A stretch of DNA of 64,000 nucleotides, taken from contig NC_087064.1 in assembly GCF_963678635.1 (NCBI RefSeq), positions 48,717,346 to 48,781,345 of the forward strand, written 5' to 3'. This DNA is from Symsagittifera roscoffensis (lineage: Eukaryota; Xenacoelomorpha; Acoela; Convolutidae). How positions within the stretch are numbered: position 1 is the first letter of the stretch; each line of letters starts with the position of its first letter. Of this stretch, positions 10,493 through 21,623 are shown one piece after another. The notes below the pieces were generated by a model that saw only the letters and a list, made by a program, of their open reading frames with translations, had not been told where the DNA came from and searched no databases. Made by a program: the position numbers and the translations under genes.

Positions 10493-11645
10493 TTTCCCAC
10501 CGGGAAAAAAATAAAACTACACTTTCACCAACTACGTCTATATAGACACATTTTCCCCCTTCAAAGTAGGAACACGTTTTACAAACTGCGCCACAAAAAA
10601 AAAAGTAGTACAGCAAGCAAAATAGCATCTCAAATGAAAATAGGAAAGTACAAATGTACAGGGTGAAATTACAGAATTTACAGTTATACAGAAGATAGGA
10701 TAAAAATAAACTAATTTAAGCTACTAATAAAAAAGCACTAATCTACCAGATGTAAATTTAACATGTAGAGCGTTATCTACAATAAAATGATCGATTAAGT
10801 GTGTACACTATAAAATGAATTAAAGCAAAGTTTTTGCGAGTTTTAGGAATATCAGTTGAAATTTTCTTCGCAACCATCTAGTTTTACTTTTATGTCTGAG
10901 TCGATAGTCGAGGATATGTCGCAAGTTCTCACTACCTCGTCAAATGTGTCAGTGATTGTAGTTTGAAATGATGAGTAGGATCCGGAGGGGGTATTTTTTT
11001 AAAATTGACTTAATCGGCGATTAATTTGGTGGTGCTAATGGTGTTAACAGGTCGGAAGGTGAGGAAACCGCGAATGTTGCCCTGGGTTGATTAATAATAT
11101 CATCCTGCACTGTAATTGAAGTCCGGTCGTCTTTTCCAAACACTACATCAATAAATCGCCGATCTCCGAAGAACTTAGGAGGTCCAACGTTCCTGTGTGG
11201 TCTGGAGGGTCTTGGTTGGGAATTCGATGGGCCACACCTTCTGGGGCAATGTCCTACAAGATTGGATTTTTCTGCCAACCTTCTATCTCAGCAGAGTCTG
11301 TCGCTTCTATGATCGCCCGTTGGTCTGTATTGACGGATGGTTTTGGTCTAGTTTGAGGAGTGTGAGCATCAACTGAGGAAATATGGATGAGATCTTGAGT
11401 GGTCTCTGCGTTTGTTGGCGAGTGGGACATCTGAGTTGGCCTACCCGCTCCTGATAACTGTAAATTCTGTAATTTCACCATGTACAACTGTACTTTCCTA
11501 TTTTCATTTGAGATGCTATTTTGCTTGCTGTACTACTTTTTTTGTGGCGCAGTTTGTAAAACTTGTTCCTACTTTGAAGGGGGAAAATGTGTCTATATAG
11601 AATTAGTTAGTGAAAGTGTAGTTTTATTTTTTTCCCGGTGGGAAA

Positions 11646-11892
11646 AGTTGTGATTTGTTTTTAGCTGTTTTAAATTACCTTCGGTATTAATTAAATACCG
11701 GTTATCTTTGTTCGATACGACCATCGGTCGATCGCAGAGTGTTCGTTCAGTTATTGTATTTAGAACGTTTTAAATTAAGACACTCTGTTTTATCTGTTTT
11801 ATCCTCTTAAGTAATTGTACATTAGTTGTACATAACTCGTAAATTAACAAAATAATTTATTAGAAACTTTTAATTTTCCAGAAAATTTTACA
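11646..11892 (+). repeat. LTR in S5 (247 bp)
   Basis: Begins AGTTGTGATTTG (family TGTTGTG) and ends TTTTACA, followed by AAACATTCTCATG of segment F. It carries a 1-bp insertion relative to the 246-bp copies. Confidence 0.85.
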
Positions 11893-12910
11893 AAACATTC
11901 TCATGAAGAGCCATTGTTTTGTTTCATTTTCAGTCATGCTGGCTTTTTGCCTCGGGAAGCGTGCTATGTTATCTTTTGTTGAAGACGAAAAGATAATATT
12001 TGAGATTAATTTTTGGTTAAACTTCTCAGTAACTGCCAAGTTCGTTTTTTTCTGCAAGTAGAAAATTTTGTGTTCTCTGATATGTTTTTCGATAGCTTGT
12101 TGCTAAAGATTTCAATATAAGCTGTTTCACATTGAGTGTATCCTGAGTTGATCTCATACCATATTCAAATTTGAGTTTATTCGTTACTTTCATTCTTGTT
12201 TATTTTGTAGGTTATATTTTCAAATCTGACCTTTAAGCAAATCTAGGACTGTCAATTGGAAATAATTTTTGTTGCAGAAGCTCGAAATAAATGAAAAGCA
12301 CAAAGGAATTCATATATCCAAAAAGATGTTTCAGAAGTTGTTGAAAAATTTGTTGAGCATAACTTTAAACCTAACTGTTTCCAAGAAATAAAATTATTTT
12401 AAAATTGTGTTTAAGAACATCTGTGGCATAGGATTATGCTTTTCAAAAAATTTTAATCTCGTACAAATTCGACACCGAATATCATCTCGGATAACTTCTC
12501 TTTGTTGTGTCTTTCAAAAAACTCAAACAAAAGGTGGAAATTGTTTTCATAAGTCAAAATTTTTTTATACTGCACTTTCCTTTACGATGATACGTTCAAA
12601 GATTCCCTTAAAATATACACTAAACATGAAAAAAAACGTCGAATTTCTTTGAAATCGTGAAAATTTTCGCAAGAAAATTAAGGGACCAGCCCTTCTGAAA
12701 AACTGAAAATCCAGGCAAAGTTTGACTTCAGCTTGGAGTTCACAGCTAAAGTGACTACGACCATTCAGATTCAGGGGCCGATCTAAGATTTTTCAAAAAA
12801 TTGTAAAAAAAAATTTCGACGCTAAGTTTTTTTAGGTCGACCGAAATGATTTCTGAGCTCTTCCTGATCACAAAAGATTCTCTTTTTTGACTAGTTTTCC
12901 TGTGCTGCAC

Positions 12911-13366
12911 AAAACAACGGGAACTTATCGATTTTTAACTGGATTTTATGGACTGATTGACATGCCCAATGAATTCCAACGGGTCATGGACTCAATTTTA
13001 AAGAACATACCGTTCACAAATTGTTACATAGACGACATTTTAGTAGCATCGAAGGGATCTTTGAAAAAACATAAAGCAATTGTCCATAAAATCTTAACAA
13101 TTCTGGACAAGAACAATATGGGGTTGAAATGGGGGAAAAGTGCATCTTTAAAATCTGAAATAGAATGGCTAGTCTTCAAAATCTCAGGCGAGGGAGTACG
13201 ACCGTTGGTTAGTAAAGCAGATGCCATCAGGAACTTACCAATCCTTAAGAACATTTCAGAATTGCGACCGTTTTTCTGCTCAATAAATCAGTATGTGAAA
13301 TTCATCCCGAACTTATCGACTCTAAGTTCTCCACTACATCCCCTGTTGAACAAAAAATCTGTATAA
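12911..13366 (+). pseudogene. Reverse transcriptase palm/thumb fragment (S5)
   Basis: This is the same RT portion as 8217-8672, from KTTGTYRFLTGFYGL to the shared TAA at 13364-13366. The YIDDIL box is intact and the thumb reads SELRPFFCSINQYVKF, with Gly changed to Cys. It is open throughout. It lacks fingers and first palm strand, so it cannot be a functional polymerase alone. Confidence 0.87.
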
Positions 13367-13471
13367 AAATGGGATAATTTTCATTCTTCAGCGTTCGAAA
13401 AATTAAAATCCGAAATTGTAAATATCAGCCACTTTGACTTAAAAGAAAAACCCAGGTTAAAAACGGATGCT

Positions 13472-14940
13472 AGGGGATGTAGTGGAGAACTTAGAGTCGA
13501 TAAGTTCGGGACGAATTTCACATACTGATTTATTGAGCCGAAAAACGGTCGCAATTCGGAAATGCTCTTAGGGATTGGTAAATTCTTGATGGCATCTGCT
13601 TTTCTAACCAATGTTCGTACTCCCTCGCCTGAGATTCTGAAGACTAGCCATTCTATTTCAGATTTGAAAGATGCACCTTTCCCTCATTTCAACCCCATAT
13701 TGATCTTGTCCAGAATTGTTAAGATTTTATGGACTATTGCTTTATGTTCTTTCAAAGATCCCTTCGATGCTACTAAAATGTCGTCTATATAACAATTTGT
13801 GAACGGTATCTTCTTTAAAACTGAGTCCATGACCCGTTGGAATTCATTGGGCATGTCAATCAGTCCATAAAATCCAGTTAAAAATCGATAAGTTCCCGTT
13901 GTTTTGTGCAGCGCAGGAAAACTAGTCAAAAAAGAAAATCTTTAGTGGTCAGAAAGAGCTCAGAAATCATTTCGGTCGACCTAAAAAACTTAGTGTCGAA
14001 ATTTTTTTTTTCAATTTTTTTAAAAACCCCCCCTAGAAAAATCTTAGATCGGCCCCTGAATCTGAATGGTTGTAGTCACTTTACTTGTGAACTCCAAGCT
14101 GAAGTCAAAAATTGTCTGGATTTTCAGTATTTCAGAAGGGCTGGTCCATTAATTTTCTTGCGAAAATTTTCACGATTTCAAAAAAAAAATCGATGTTTTT
14201 TTTTCATGTTTAATGTATATTCTGAGGGAATCTTTGGACGTATCATCGTAATAGAAAGAGCAGTATAAAAAAATTCTGACTTATGAAAGAGATTTACACC
14301 TTTTGTTTGAGTTTTTTGAAAGACACAACAAAGAGAATTTATCCGAGAAGATATTCGGTGTGGAATTTGTACGAGATTAAAAATTTTTAAAATGCTTAAT
14401 CCTATGCCACAGTTGTTCTTAAACACAATTTTAAAATAATTTTATATCTTGGAAACAGTTAGATTTCAAGTTATGCTCATTAATTTTTTCAACAAATTCT
14501 GAAACATTTTCTTGGATATATGAACTCCTTCGTGCTTTTCATTTATTTCGAGCTTCTGCAACAAAAATTATTTCCAATTGACAGTCCTAGATTTGTTTAA
14601 AGGTCAGATTTGAAAATATAACCTAAAAAATAAAAAAGAATGAAAGTAATGAATAAACTCAAATTTGAATATGGTATGAGATCAACTCAGGATACACTCA
14701 ATGTGAAACTGCTTATTTTGAAATCTTTAGCAACAAGCTATCGAGAAACATATCAGAGAACACAAAATTTTCTACTTGCAGAAAAAAAAAACTTGGCAGG
14801 TACTGCGAAGTTTAACCAAAAATTAATCTCGAATATTAGCTTTTGATCTTCAACAAAAGATAACAAAGCACGCTTCCCGAGGCAAAAAAGCCAGTATGAC
14901 TGAAAATGAAACAAAACAATGGCTCTTCATGAGAATGTTT
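13472..14940 (-). mobile_element. Reversed RT plus segment F (first part of S6)
   Basis: RT (13905-13472) is joined to F (14940-13906) at the same GTGCTGCAC-type junction as the other blocks. F here keeps the ~68-codon open frame (plus strand 14640-14846, KLKFEYGMRSTQDTLNV) and a GGTCGACC-family copy. F then abuts the 3' LTR of the complete element through GTTT at 14937-14940. Confidence 0.82.
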
Positions 14941-15186
14941 TGTAAAATTGTCTGGAGAATTAAAAGTTTCTAATAAATTATTCTGTTAATTTACGAGTTA
15001 TGTACAACTAATGTACAATTACTTAAGAGGATAAAACAGATAAAACAGAGTGTGTTAATTTAAAACGTTCTAAAACAATAACTGAACGAACACTCTGCGA
15101 TCGACCGATGGTCGTATCGAACAAAGATAACCGATATTTAATTAATACCGAAGGTAATTTGAAACAGCTAAAAACAAATCACAACA
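14941..15186 (-). repeat. 3' LTR of the complete element (246 bp)
   Basis: Runs from TGTAAAATTGTC to CACAACA on the plus strand. The outer flank GTTT (14937-14940) equals the four bases outside the 5' LTR. The internal side shows the reversed purine tract TTTCCCACCGGG. Confidence 0.88.
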
Positions 15187-15552
15187 TTTCCCACCGGGAA
15201 AAAAATAAAATTACACTTTCACTAACTAAGTCTATATAGACACATTTTCCCCCTTCAAAGTAGGAACAAGTTTTACAAACTGCGCCACAAAAAAAAGTAG
15301 TACACCAAGCAAAATAGCATCTCAAATGAAAATAGGAAAGAATAAATGTACAGTGTGAGTTTACAGAATTTACAGTTATACAAAAGATAGGATAAAAACA
15401 AATTAACTTAAGCTAGTAATAAAAAAGCACTAATCTACAAGATGTAAATTTAACATGTAGAGCGTTATCTACAATAAAATGATCGATTAAGTGTGTACAC
15501 TATAAAATGAATAAAAGAAAAGTTTTTGCGAGTTTAAGGAAGATCAGTTAAA

Positions 15553-16330
15553 TTTTTCTTCGAAACCATTTTTTTTTCTTTTATGTTTGAGTCGATAGTC
15601 GAGGATATGTCGCAAGTTTTCTCCACCTCGTCAAATGTGTCAGTGATTGTAAGTTGAAATGATGAGTAGGATCCGGAGGGGATATTTTTTTTAAAATTGA
15701 CTTAATCGGCGATTAATTTGGTGGTGCCTCCGCTAATGGTGTTACCAGGTCCGAAGGTGAGGAAACCGCGAATGTTGCCCTGGGTTGATTAATTTTATCA
15801 TCCTGCACTGTAATTGTAGTCCAGTCGTCTTTTTCAAACACTACATCAATAAATCGCCGATCTCCGAAGATTTTAGGAGGTCCAACGTTCCTGTGTGGTC
15901 TGGAGTGTCTTGGTTGTGAAGTCGATGGGCCACACCTTCTGGGGCAATGTCCTACAAGATTGGATTTTTCTGCCAACCTTCTATCTCAGCAGAGTTTGTC
16001 GCTTCTATGATCGCCCGTTGGTCTGTATTGACGGATGGTTTTGGTCTAGTTTGAGGAGTGTGAGCATCAACTGAGGAAATATGGATTAGATCTTGAGTGG
16101 TCTCTGCGTCTGTTGGTGAGTCGGACATCTGAGTTGGCCTACCCGCTCCTGAGGTGCCCTGCCTTAGCTGAGGGGGGTCTGTCACTATCGTCTTCTTTGG
16201 CGGAGATAGCTTCCTCTTTCCGGCTAAACTCGAATGTACATCTGACTTGTGCCCGATGGATGGTTGAATCACCACGATTTTATTGGGTCCGGGGAGTAGT
16301 GTTCCTTTAATAGCCAAGTCCGATTTTCGT
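15553..16330 (-). pseudogene. Pol tail of the complete element
   Basis: The minus-strand open frames 16317-15952 and 15976-15713 correspond to the S1 tail (AIKGTLLPGPNKIVVIQ through TFAVSSPSDL). This hydrophilic Ser/Thr/Pro-rich extension follows the integrase C-terminal domain, with one frameshift at about 15960. Its frame survives in four copies better than the integrase frame does, but several of those copies are duplicates of one another, so this is weak evidence of constraint. Function unknown. Confidence 0.6.
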
Positions 16331-17507
16331 AAAATTCGACCGCAATCGGGAGTTATTGTGTGGTCAGATGAGTCAATGAGTCAAGAAAGTTTCATTACTA
16401 AGTTAAAATAAGGTTCCCAATTTTTTCTATTGCTAGCCCTTCCATATAGTTTGCCTCCAGCAACTGTTTTCTTCGATGTTCTAGGACCTTTGGACTGGTT
16501 GTGAGCCTCTGGTGTATATTTGCTCGGGATTGCTTGAGCTAGCGGTAAGTTGTCGTCCGGGTCCGATGGGCTGTCCTAATCTTCGTCAAGGTAACCGTCT
16601 TCCGCACCGTCGTTCGATTCCCAGTTACTGGTCCGCCGATTGAGTAGGACCGATTTTCCGTTATCTAAACGGTCATCAAAGCAAATCACCTTTTTCCATC
16701 TAGTGTTAGCCGTTCTCTTAAAGTGTTTCTCGAACGGAGTACAACCGGTTGAAGATTTTTTTTGTGATTCTTAGGTTCCAGATAATTTTTTCTATCGAAG
16801 AATTTAATGGAGATTTCGGTAAATCAAATGACATTGCTAATAACTTAGACTTTATCGTATAAACCAGTCTTTCCCCAAGCCCATTGGATCTATGATCGCC
16901 GACTGTACAATAAATGTTCTCGATGTTGTATTTTTTTGCAGAAATTTTTAAAATTGTGTGATGAACTGTACTCTAATCTTCCTTTGGGAATCCGTGAAGG
17001 TGACAATAGTCGTTTAAAATTGAAGTCACAGCGTTCGAGGACGTATTATTTACAATCTTGGCCGATGGAAATTTAGTGAATCGGTCAATACAAAAGAGTA
17101 TGTTTTTTTTTGTGTTCCCCAAAACGCATCCAAAGGTCCTGCGAAATCCAGAATTATTTCTTCGTTAGCAAAATTCAGAGTCGGCAGTTTTGTAATATTG
17201 TCGGTACCTAACAAAACGTTGAGGTTCTTACCGGCGCTCAGGCATTGACTACAAGACTTCCCGTGATGGTAAATCTCTGGGTAAACGTGAGGCCACCAAA
17301 TATATTCCGCGAGAGACTTCATCCCAAACTGGCCTGGGTGAGTCTCCTGTAGCATTGTGCTGAAGGTTCCCCTGATAGTAGCTGGTACGCATAATTTGTT
17401 GTCTAGAAGTATTAGGTCGTCTTTTACATGGAGATCCTTTGAAAAGTTTTTCATGTTCGATCCATGAATGCCCATTGGTCGTTTCGTCTTTTTTGTCACG
17501 ATCAAAA
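16331..17507 (-). pseudogene. Integrase of the complete element
   Basis: On the minus strand the HHCC domain reads LQETHPGQFGMKSLAEYIWW and then GKSCSQC, so the first His ligand is Gln. The start of the core is LDFAGPLDAFWGTQ, carrying the first catalytic Asp. The rest of the core (about 17050-16800) and the C-terminal domain (about 16700-16331) are frame-broken but colinear with S1. It follows directly on the inverted 62-bp fragment that replaces RNase H. Confidence 0.83.
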
Positions 17508-17569
17508 CCGAAATTGTAAATATCAGCCACTTTGATTTAAAAGAAAAACCCAGGTTAAAAACGGATGCT
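17508..17569 (+). repeat. Inverted 62-bp fragment of the RT/RNase H linker inside the element
   Basis: GAAATTGTAAATATCAGCC through GGATGCT is in plus orientation, although everything around it is minus. The right junction GGATGCT|AGGGGATGTAG is identical to the S3/S4 (8777/8778) and S5/S6 (13471/13472) flips. RNase H is absent at this point. Confidence 0.85.
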
Positions 17570-18560
17570 AGGGGATGTAGTGGAGAACTTAGAGTCAATA
17601 AGTTCGGGACGAATTTCACATACTGATTTATTGAGCCGAAAAACGGTCGCAATTCCGAAATGCTCTTAGGGATTGGTAAATTCTTGATGGCATCTGCTTT
17701 ACTAACCAACGGTCGTACTCCCTCGCCTGAGATTCTGAAGACGCACATTTCCCCCAGTTCAACCCCATATTGTTCTTGTCCAGAATTGTTAAGATTTTAT
17801 GGATTGTTGCTTTATGTTCTTTCAAAGATCCCTTCGATGCTACTAAAATGTCGTCTATATAACAATTTGTGAACGGTTTATTCTTTAAAACTGAGTCCAT
17901 GACCCGTTGGAATTCATTGGGTATGTCAATCAGTCCGTAAAATCCAGTTAAAAATAGATAAGTTCCCGTTGTTTTACCGCCTACTATACTAAAAAGACAC
18001 TGTTTGCTCGTTTTCTCGCACACTTTAAGTTGACTGTAAGCGTTTTTCAGATCTAAGTTGCTGAACCAAACTTGTCCGTTGGTTTTTTCTGAAATTTTGA
18101 GGGCCACGTTGTCTATGAGTTCATGGCATTTGGTATCTATTTTTAAAAATCTGATCGATTAATAATTTGGAATCTAATGCTAATTTAATCGGATCGTCTT
18201 TCTTCCGGGTAGTTACAATCGGGCTGATAAAACAATCTTCGCCGCACTTTTCAACTTTTATTATGTGACCTTCGGTCTCCATTGTTTTCAGTTCTTCATT
18301 TACCCCCGCGAGTAAGTGAAGGGTAACTCTTCTCCCTTTTGCTTGTACCGGTTTAAGCGGTGAGTGAAAGTGAGTTACTTTATGATCGTTGGGAATTTTT
18401 CCAACTCTGCTGAAAATTTTGTCATTTGATGAAAGCAGATTTATACACTTACTCACAATTGGTGGTTGGTTGACCATGCAGATTGGCTGGGGGCAGTTCT
18501 TCTGTTTCACTTCTATGCCTAACTTAGGTAAGTTGCCATTCCCAGAATGTTCCGTTCATG
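17570..18560 (-). pseudogene. Reverse transcriptase of the complete element
   Basis: This is the only RT in the array with its N-terminal half. The minus-strand blocks are HFHSPLKPVQAKGRRVTLHL (fingers), CFISPIVTTRKKDDPIKLAL, WFSNLDLKNAYSQLKV (first catalytic Asp), GTYLFLTGFYGL, CYIDDILVASKG (catalytic YIDD) and SELRPFFG (thumb). The main breaks are a frameshift at about 18110 and another near 17750. The order and spacing match Ty3/Gypsy RT. The catalytic residues are present but the frame is not. Confidence 0.9.
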
Positions 18561-18990
18561 GCCACCAGTTATAAAAAACGGAGTTACTTCGCTGATCTAC
18601 CCATTGGATTGTGTCCTCACGATGATCTCTCCTAAGATGTTGATCGTATCGTCAGTGTTATCACAATACAAGTCTTCAATCCGCTTCTCCACTGGGTAGA
18701 TCTTCAGGTTCGGTTATCTTAGTTTGAGCTTGTGCAACACGTTTTGTTTTAAAAAGCTTACGGGGCTTGGGATGTTCATGTTTATGATCGTCTCCCATCC
18801 CAAGCCTATGTTTGGCAGTTTCTTAGTTTCCAGCCCGTTTTCATCATATATCGTTGCCACGCTAAGTAAGGAGAAATCGTCATCATCGCTCTGCCCGTAT
18901 TCATTCCAGGCGTTTATCACATCGCAAGATTCTTGAATTTCGCCCCACGAGCTTTCCGGAGAGACAATTCTCAGTTTATACATAGCTATA
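18561..18990 (-). pseudogene. Aspartic protease region of the complete element
   Basis: The open frame 18983-18714 begins MYKLRIVSPESSWGEIQES and reaches a VSFLKQNVLHKLKLR block. After a break, a NILGEIIV-like block follows. The spacing between zinc knuckle and RT, the KL-L helix and the ILG motif fit a retropepsin. The catalytic DSG triplet is not clearly preserved. The assignment therefore rests on position and the distal motif. Confidence 0.55.
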
Positions 18991-19029
18991 ATTTACAGTA
19001 TTTACAGTGGGTCGTTTGTTACGGGATTT

Positions 19030-19780
19030 ACAAAGTTTGGCGAAGTGTCCTTTAAAATTACAAATTATACATATTATATCCTTTGGGATCCATATTGAAT
19101 ATGAAAATTTTTACATATTAATTATCGTTTCGTATCCTTTCGCGTTGCTTCGTTCTATGTTGAGACTTGGTTCCTTCCTGATCTGATTGTGATTGTTAAA
19201 AGATTTTAAAAATAATTGACCCGTCGGTCGACGATCGTGCCAAATTTGTCATTTTTTGATGGTTAAAATATCCTTTTCATCGATCAAGGCCTGGTTGAGT
19301 GCTTCTGTTGGACTTATCGTGGCTGATAGAAGTTTACTTTGGGTGTCTGTATTTCTCATGTTACAAATGAAAACATCTCTTATGCATTCAGCTTTGCCAT
19401 TCTTTTTTATATTACAAGTACTCGCCAAGTCCGTTAGTGGTCCCCAGAATTGTTCATGTGATCCGCGGTCTTTCTGTTTGCGGTTTACTAATTTATACCT
19501 CTCGAACGTTGTGTTGGGCGGTTTGTTGAATGCTGCGTCAAGTAAGGTCCAGAAATCTGTTTCTCATCCACTTCCGTCCGTCTCATTCCGTTGAATTTTC
19601 TTTTCTCTTCATTGATCCGCTTTTCTTCGGCGGCTTCGTACTGTTTCCTTGCGTTCTTATTCCTCGTCTCTCTGCTGGCTCTTTCCGTGTCCATCTCGCT
19701 TCTCGTTACTTGTTCCAAGATGGGGATTTGCATTTCTGGAACCGCTGGTCCGTTTAGGCTCTCTATGTCCAGTTTTTTTT
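19030..19780 (-). pseudogene. Gag with CCHC zinc knuckle (complete element)
   Basis: The N-terminal part (about 19733-19550) is a charged coiled-coil-like stretch rich in Glu, Arg and Lys (RASRETRNKNARKQYEAAEE). The capsid-like part follows in another frame: EQFWGPLTDLASTC, then ECIRDVFICNM, then ISPTEALNQALIDEKD, typical of the Retrotrans_gag C-terminal region. A CX2CX4HX4C knuckle (CIICNFKGHFAKLC) lies at 19071-19030. Gag packages the element RNA. A frameshift at about 19552 and stops between capsid and knuckle inactivate it. It starts close behind the 5' LTR. Confidence 0.82.
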
Positions 19781-19812
19781 GCGATTATCGCCAATATATC
19801 CCCAGAAAGTTT

Positions 19813-20058
19813 TGTAAAATTTTCTGGAAAATTAAATTTTTCTAATAAATTATTCCGTTAATTTACGAGTTATGTACAACTAATGTACAATTATTTAAAA
19901 GGATAAAACAGATAAAACAGAGTGTGTTAATTTAAAACGTTCTAAAACAATAACTGAACGAACATTCTGCGATCGACCGATGGTCGTATCGAACAAAGTA
20001 AACCGGTATTTAATTAATACCGAAGGTCATTTAAAACAGCTAAAAACAAATCACAACA
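19813..20058 (-). repeat. 5' LTR of the complete element (246 bp)
   Basis: Plus-strand ends are TGTAAAATTTTC and CACAACA. It is flanked outside by GTTT (20059-20062). GTTT also happens to lie on the inner side (19809-19812), so a solo-LTR reading is formally possible. The gag downstream and the matching GTTT at 14937-14940 favour a 5' LTR. Confidence 0.82.
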
Positions 20059-20062
20059 GTTT
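20059..20062. other. Target-site duplication GTTT (partner 14937-14940)
   Basis: Four bases directly outside each LTR are identical. The length fits the 4-6 bp usual for Ty3/Gypsy. The same GTTT lies beside the reversed LTRs at 5549-5552 and 10243-10246, which fits duplication of one insertion site. Confidence 0.7.
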
Positions 20063-20673
20063 CTAGTGTATTTTTTTAATTTTAGTTCCGTTGAGGAATG
20101 ATATCTCCTTTCCGTACACTTCCCCCGGTTTAGCTCTTTTTTGGCCGGCTCTACGCGGTGTTGGTGATGATAGGATGAGTTTAGACGGGATATATGACAT
20201 AGATTGACTGTATTGGCTTCTTTTTCGGAACTGATCGGGACAATTTCGACTAATTTTTGCAGCTGCGCAGCTTCTGGTAGGCCCCTGGACTCTGCCATTA
20301 ATGAAAACAATTTTAGGATCGGTTTCTTGGTTGGTGTTCACTTTGAGTCTCTCTTTTTTCCTTGATGAGCTCCGCATATCTCATTGGTGATAAAGGTAGA
20401 GTAACAGATCCAGTCTTTATTGGGACGAGCGCATGCGAATTGTTCCACCTGCGTGTTGTCTTCTTTATCTGAGCCCGAAAAAATTACGATCCCATTTCCA
20501 CTCTTGATAGATGAGATGGCAATTTTCTGAGATCGTAATTTTTCTCTTAACTCGCATTTTCTTGGGCTCTCTAGGTCTGCTACTCTTTGTGTCAAATTTT
20601 TTCTCCACAAAAAAGTTTGAATTCGTGAATGGGCCCACTGAGGTTTTTTTCTACTTCGAGTACTTTCCAGCAA
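20063..20673 (-). pseudogene. Uncharacterised coding-like fragment beside the 5' LTR
   Basis: Two overlapping minus-strand frames (20673-20338 and 20377-20063) give about 200 codons with coding-like composition. They include LTQRVADLESPRKCELREKL, EQFACARPNKDWICYSTF and SYIPSKLILSSPTPRR. Lys, Arg and Cys are frequent. I recognise no domain. It lies immediately outside the retroelement insertion and is interrupted by it, so it may be the 3' part of an older gene or another transposon. A single frameshift near 20350 separates the halves. Confidence 0.4.
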
Positions 20674-21235
20674 TATTCCTCAATTTGTCTTCATTCTTGG
20701 TTTTTTTTAAATATTTGCATTTCATGTGAAAAGAATAAGCACAAAAACGTTTTTTCTTAGGGTTTTTCCTGAGGCCTTCTATTATTTAAACCAAAAGTCT
20801 TTCACGTTTTCCTGTTCAAATCTTCTAAAAAAAAGTTTTTTATCTATCTAAATTGTTCCGAAATGCTAAAGCATTTTTCAGCTCCAACAAAATTTGTTTT
20901 TCAAGGGGAAGATGTTTGTTTTTCTCGAGACGCTCGCCCCTTGAGTGCTTCACCACTTATGTAGACCTCAGCGTTGTAGTGAGTGTTTCCTTGGTGCGAG
21001 TGACTTGAAGAGCTCATGATTTTTCAGTTCCGGCAGATTTCGTATTGGATTGATCCAGTTTTCGTTGCTGTCGCTAATCTCTCCAACACCTTGTGAGTGT
21101 TGATGCTGCCACGTCTTTCTGAACCTCCGCTAGATTTTCGTTTTCTCAAATTAGCCGGCCTGAAAAAAAAATTGTTAAAGGCTTAGCAATCCCTTTACCA
21201 CAATTCAAGTTTACTACGGATATAATTTTACGTAG
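20674..21235. other. No feature recognised
   Basis: AT-rich sequence with T-runs; no ORF, repeat end or LTR remnant was seen. In particular there is no second 5' LTR here. Confidence 0.5.
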
Positions 21236-21345
21236 CAAGGGGCATAACCATGATTTTCTAAGGGGGTTGAATTTCCAAAAAAAATAAAAATCTTGACAAT
21301 TTTCTTAGGTCGGCCGAATTGGTTTCCCAAGCTCTCTCAAATTAT
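21236..21345 (+). repeat. GGTCGACC-family repeat fragment
   Basis: Starts AAGGGGCATAACCATGATTT, has the run AAGGGGG, then TTAGGTCGGCCGAATTGG and CCAAGCTCTC. It is colinear with the first ~110 bp of the longer copies at 21624-21995 and 58788-59189 read on the minus strand. Confidence 0.65.
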
Positions 21346-21623
21346 GGCAAAAAAATCAAAAAGCCGCATGTGGGAACGTTTTGGAAGGTAAAACTATTCT
21401 AAAACAGTTTTTGTTTCGACAAAAAAACAATTGAAACACAGTCAATACATTATAATGTAGTTATTGTTTTTGCTCTCTTCTGTGCGATATGAATCAATTC
21501 AAGTTCAACTAAAGTGTAAATAATAGGTCTTAGACAAAATCCAACCCGCAGACTTTCAGCCCGCAGAGTCGTACACATTCTTCCTGCGGAAACTTTCAGA
21601 CGGATTGAGGGGGGAGGGGTGGT

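Larger units (their letters stand above)
8778..11454 (-). mobile_element. Reversed Gypsy fragment S4: RT, F, LTR, 3' UTR, pol tail
   Basis: This is the mirror image of S3 extended into the pol tail. RT lies at 9211-8778, F at 10246-9212, the LTR at 10492-10247, the 3' UTR next, and the pol tail at about 11454-10831. It begins AGGGGATGTAG at the flip and ends at the same CCTGA|TAACTG breakpoint as S2. The RT part differs from the copy at 13472-13905 by only a few bases. Confidence 0.85.
11455..13471 (+). mobile_element. Forward Gypsy fragment S5: 3' UTR, LTR, F, RT
   Basis: This is the second copy of S3 with the same three breakpoints: the UTR start after CCTGA, the F/RT junction at 12910/12911, and the GGATGCT flip at 13471. 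It differs from S3 by scattered substitutions, more than separate S4 from its own copy. Confidence 0.85.
6761..16152. repeat. Tandem duplication of a 4694-bp palindromic unit
   Basis: Unit 1 is 6761-11454 (S3+S4). Unit 2 is about 11455-16152 (S5 plus the first part of S6). Matching landmarks are offset by 4694 bp: F/RT junctions at 8217 and 12911, flips at 8778 and 13472, RT/F returns at 9211 and 13905. Each unit is itself an inverted repeat with a 127-bp spacer (8651-8777 and 13345-13471). The 8778-9540 and 13472-14234 parts are almost base-identical, which points to a recent duplication or an assembly duplication. Confidence 0.88.
14941..20058 (-). mobile_element. Most complete Ty3/Gypsy element of the family (5118 bp)
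   Basis: It is bounded by LTRs 19813-20058 (5') and 14941-15186 (3'). GTTT lies at 14937-14940 and again at 20059-20062, consistent with a 4-bp target duplication. Between the LTRs, on the minus strand, are gag, a CCHC knuckle, protease, RT, integrase, the pol tail and the 3' UTR. RNase H is missing. The two LTRs show about 13 mismatches in 246 positions by eye, so the insertion is old. No TGG primer site follows the 5' LTR directly; TGGGGA starts nine bases in. All main ORFs are broken. Confidence 0.85.

Noticed and set aside
19813-20058. Solo LTR with GTTT on both sides
   Set aside because: GTTT does occur on both sides, but the same GTTT also lies outside the 3' LTR at 14937-14940 and gag starts just inside, so a 5' LTR is the simpler reading. 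The ambiguity is recorded.
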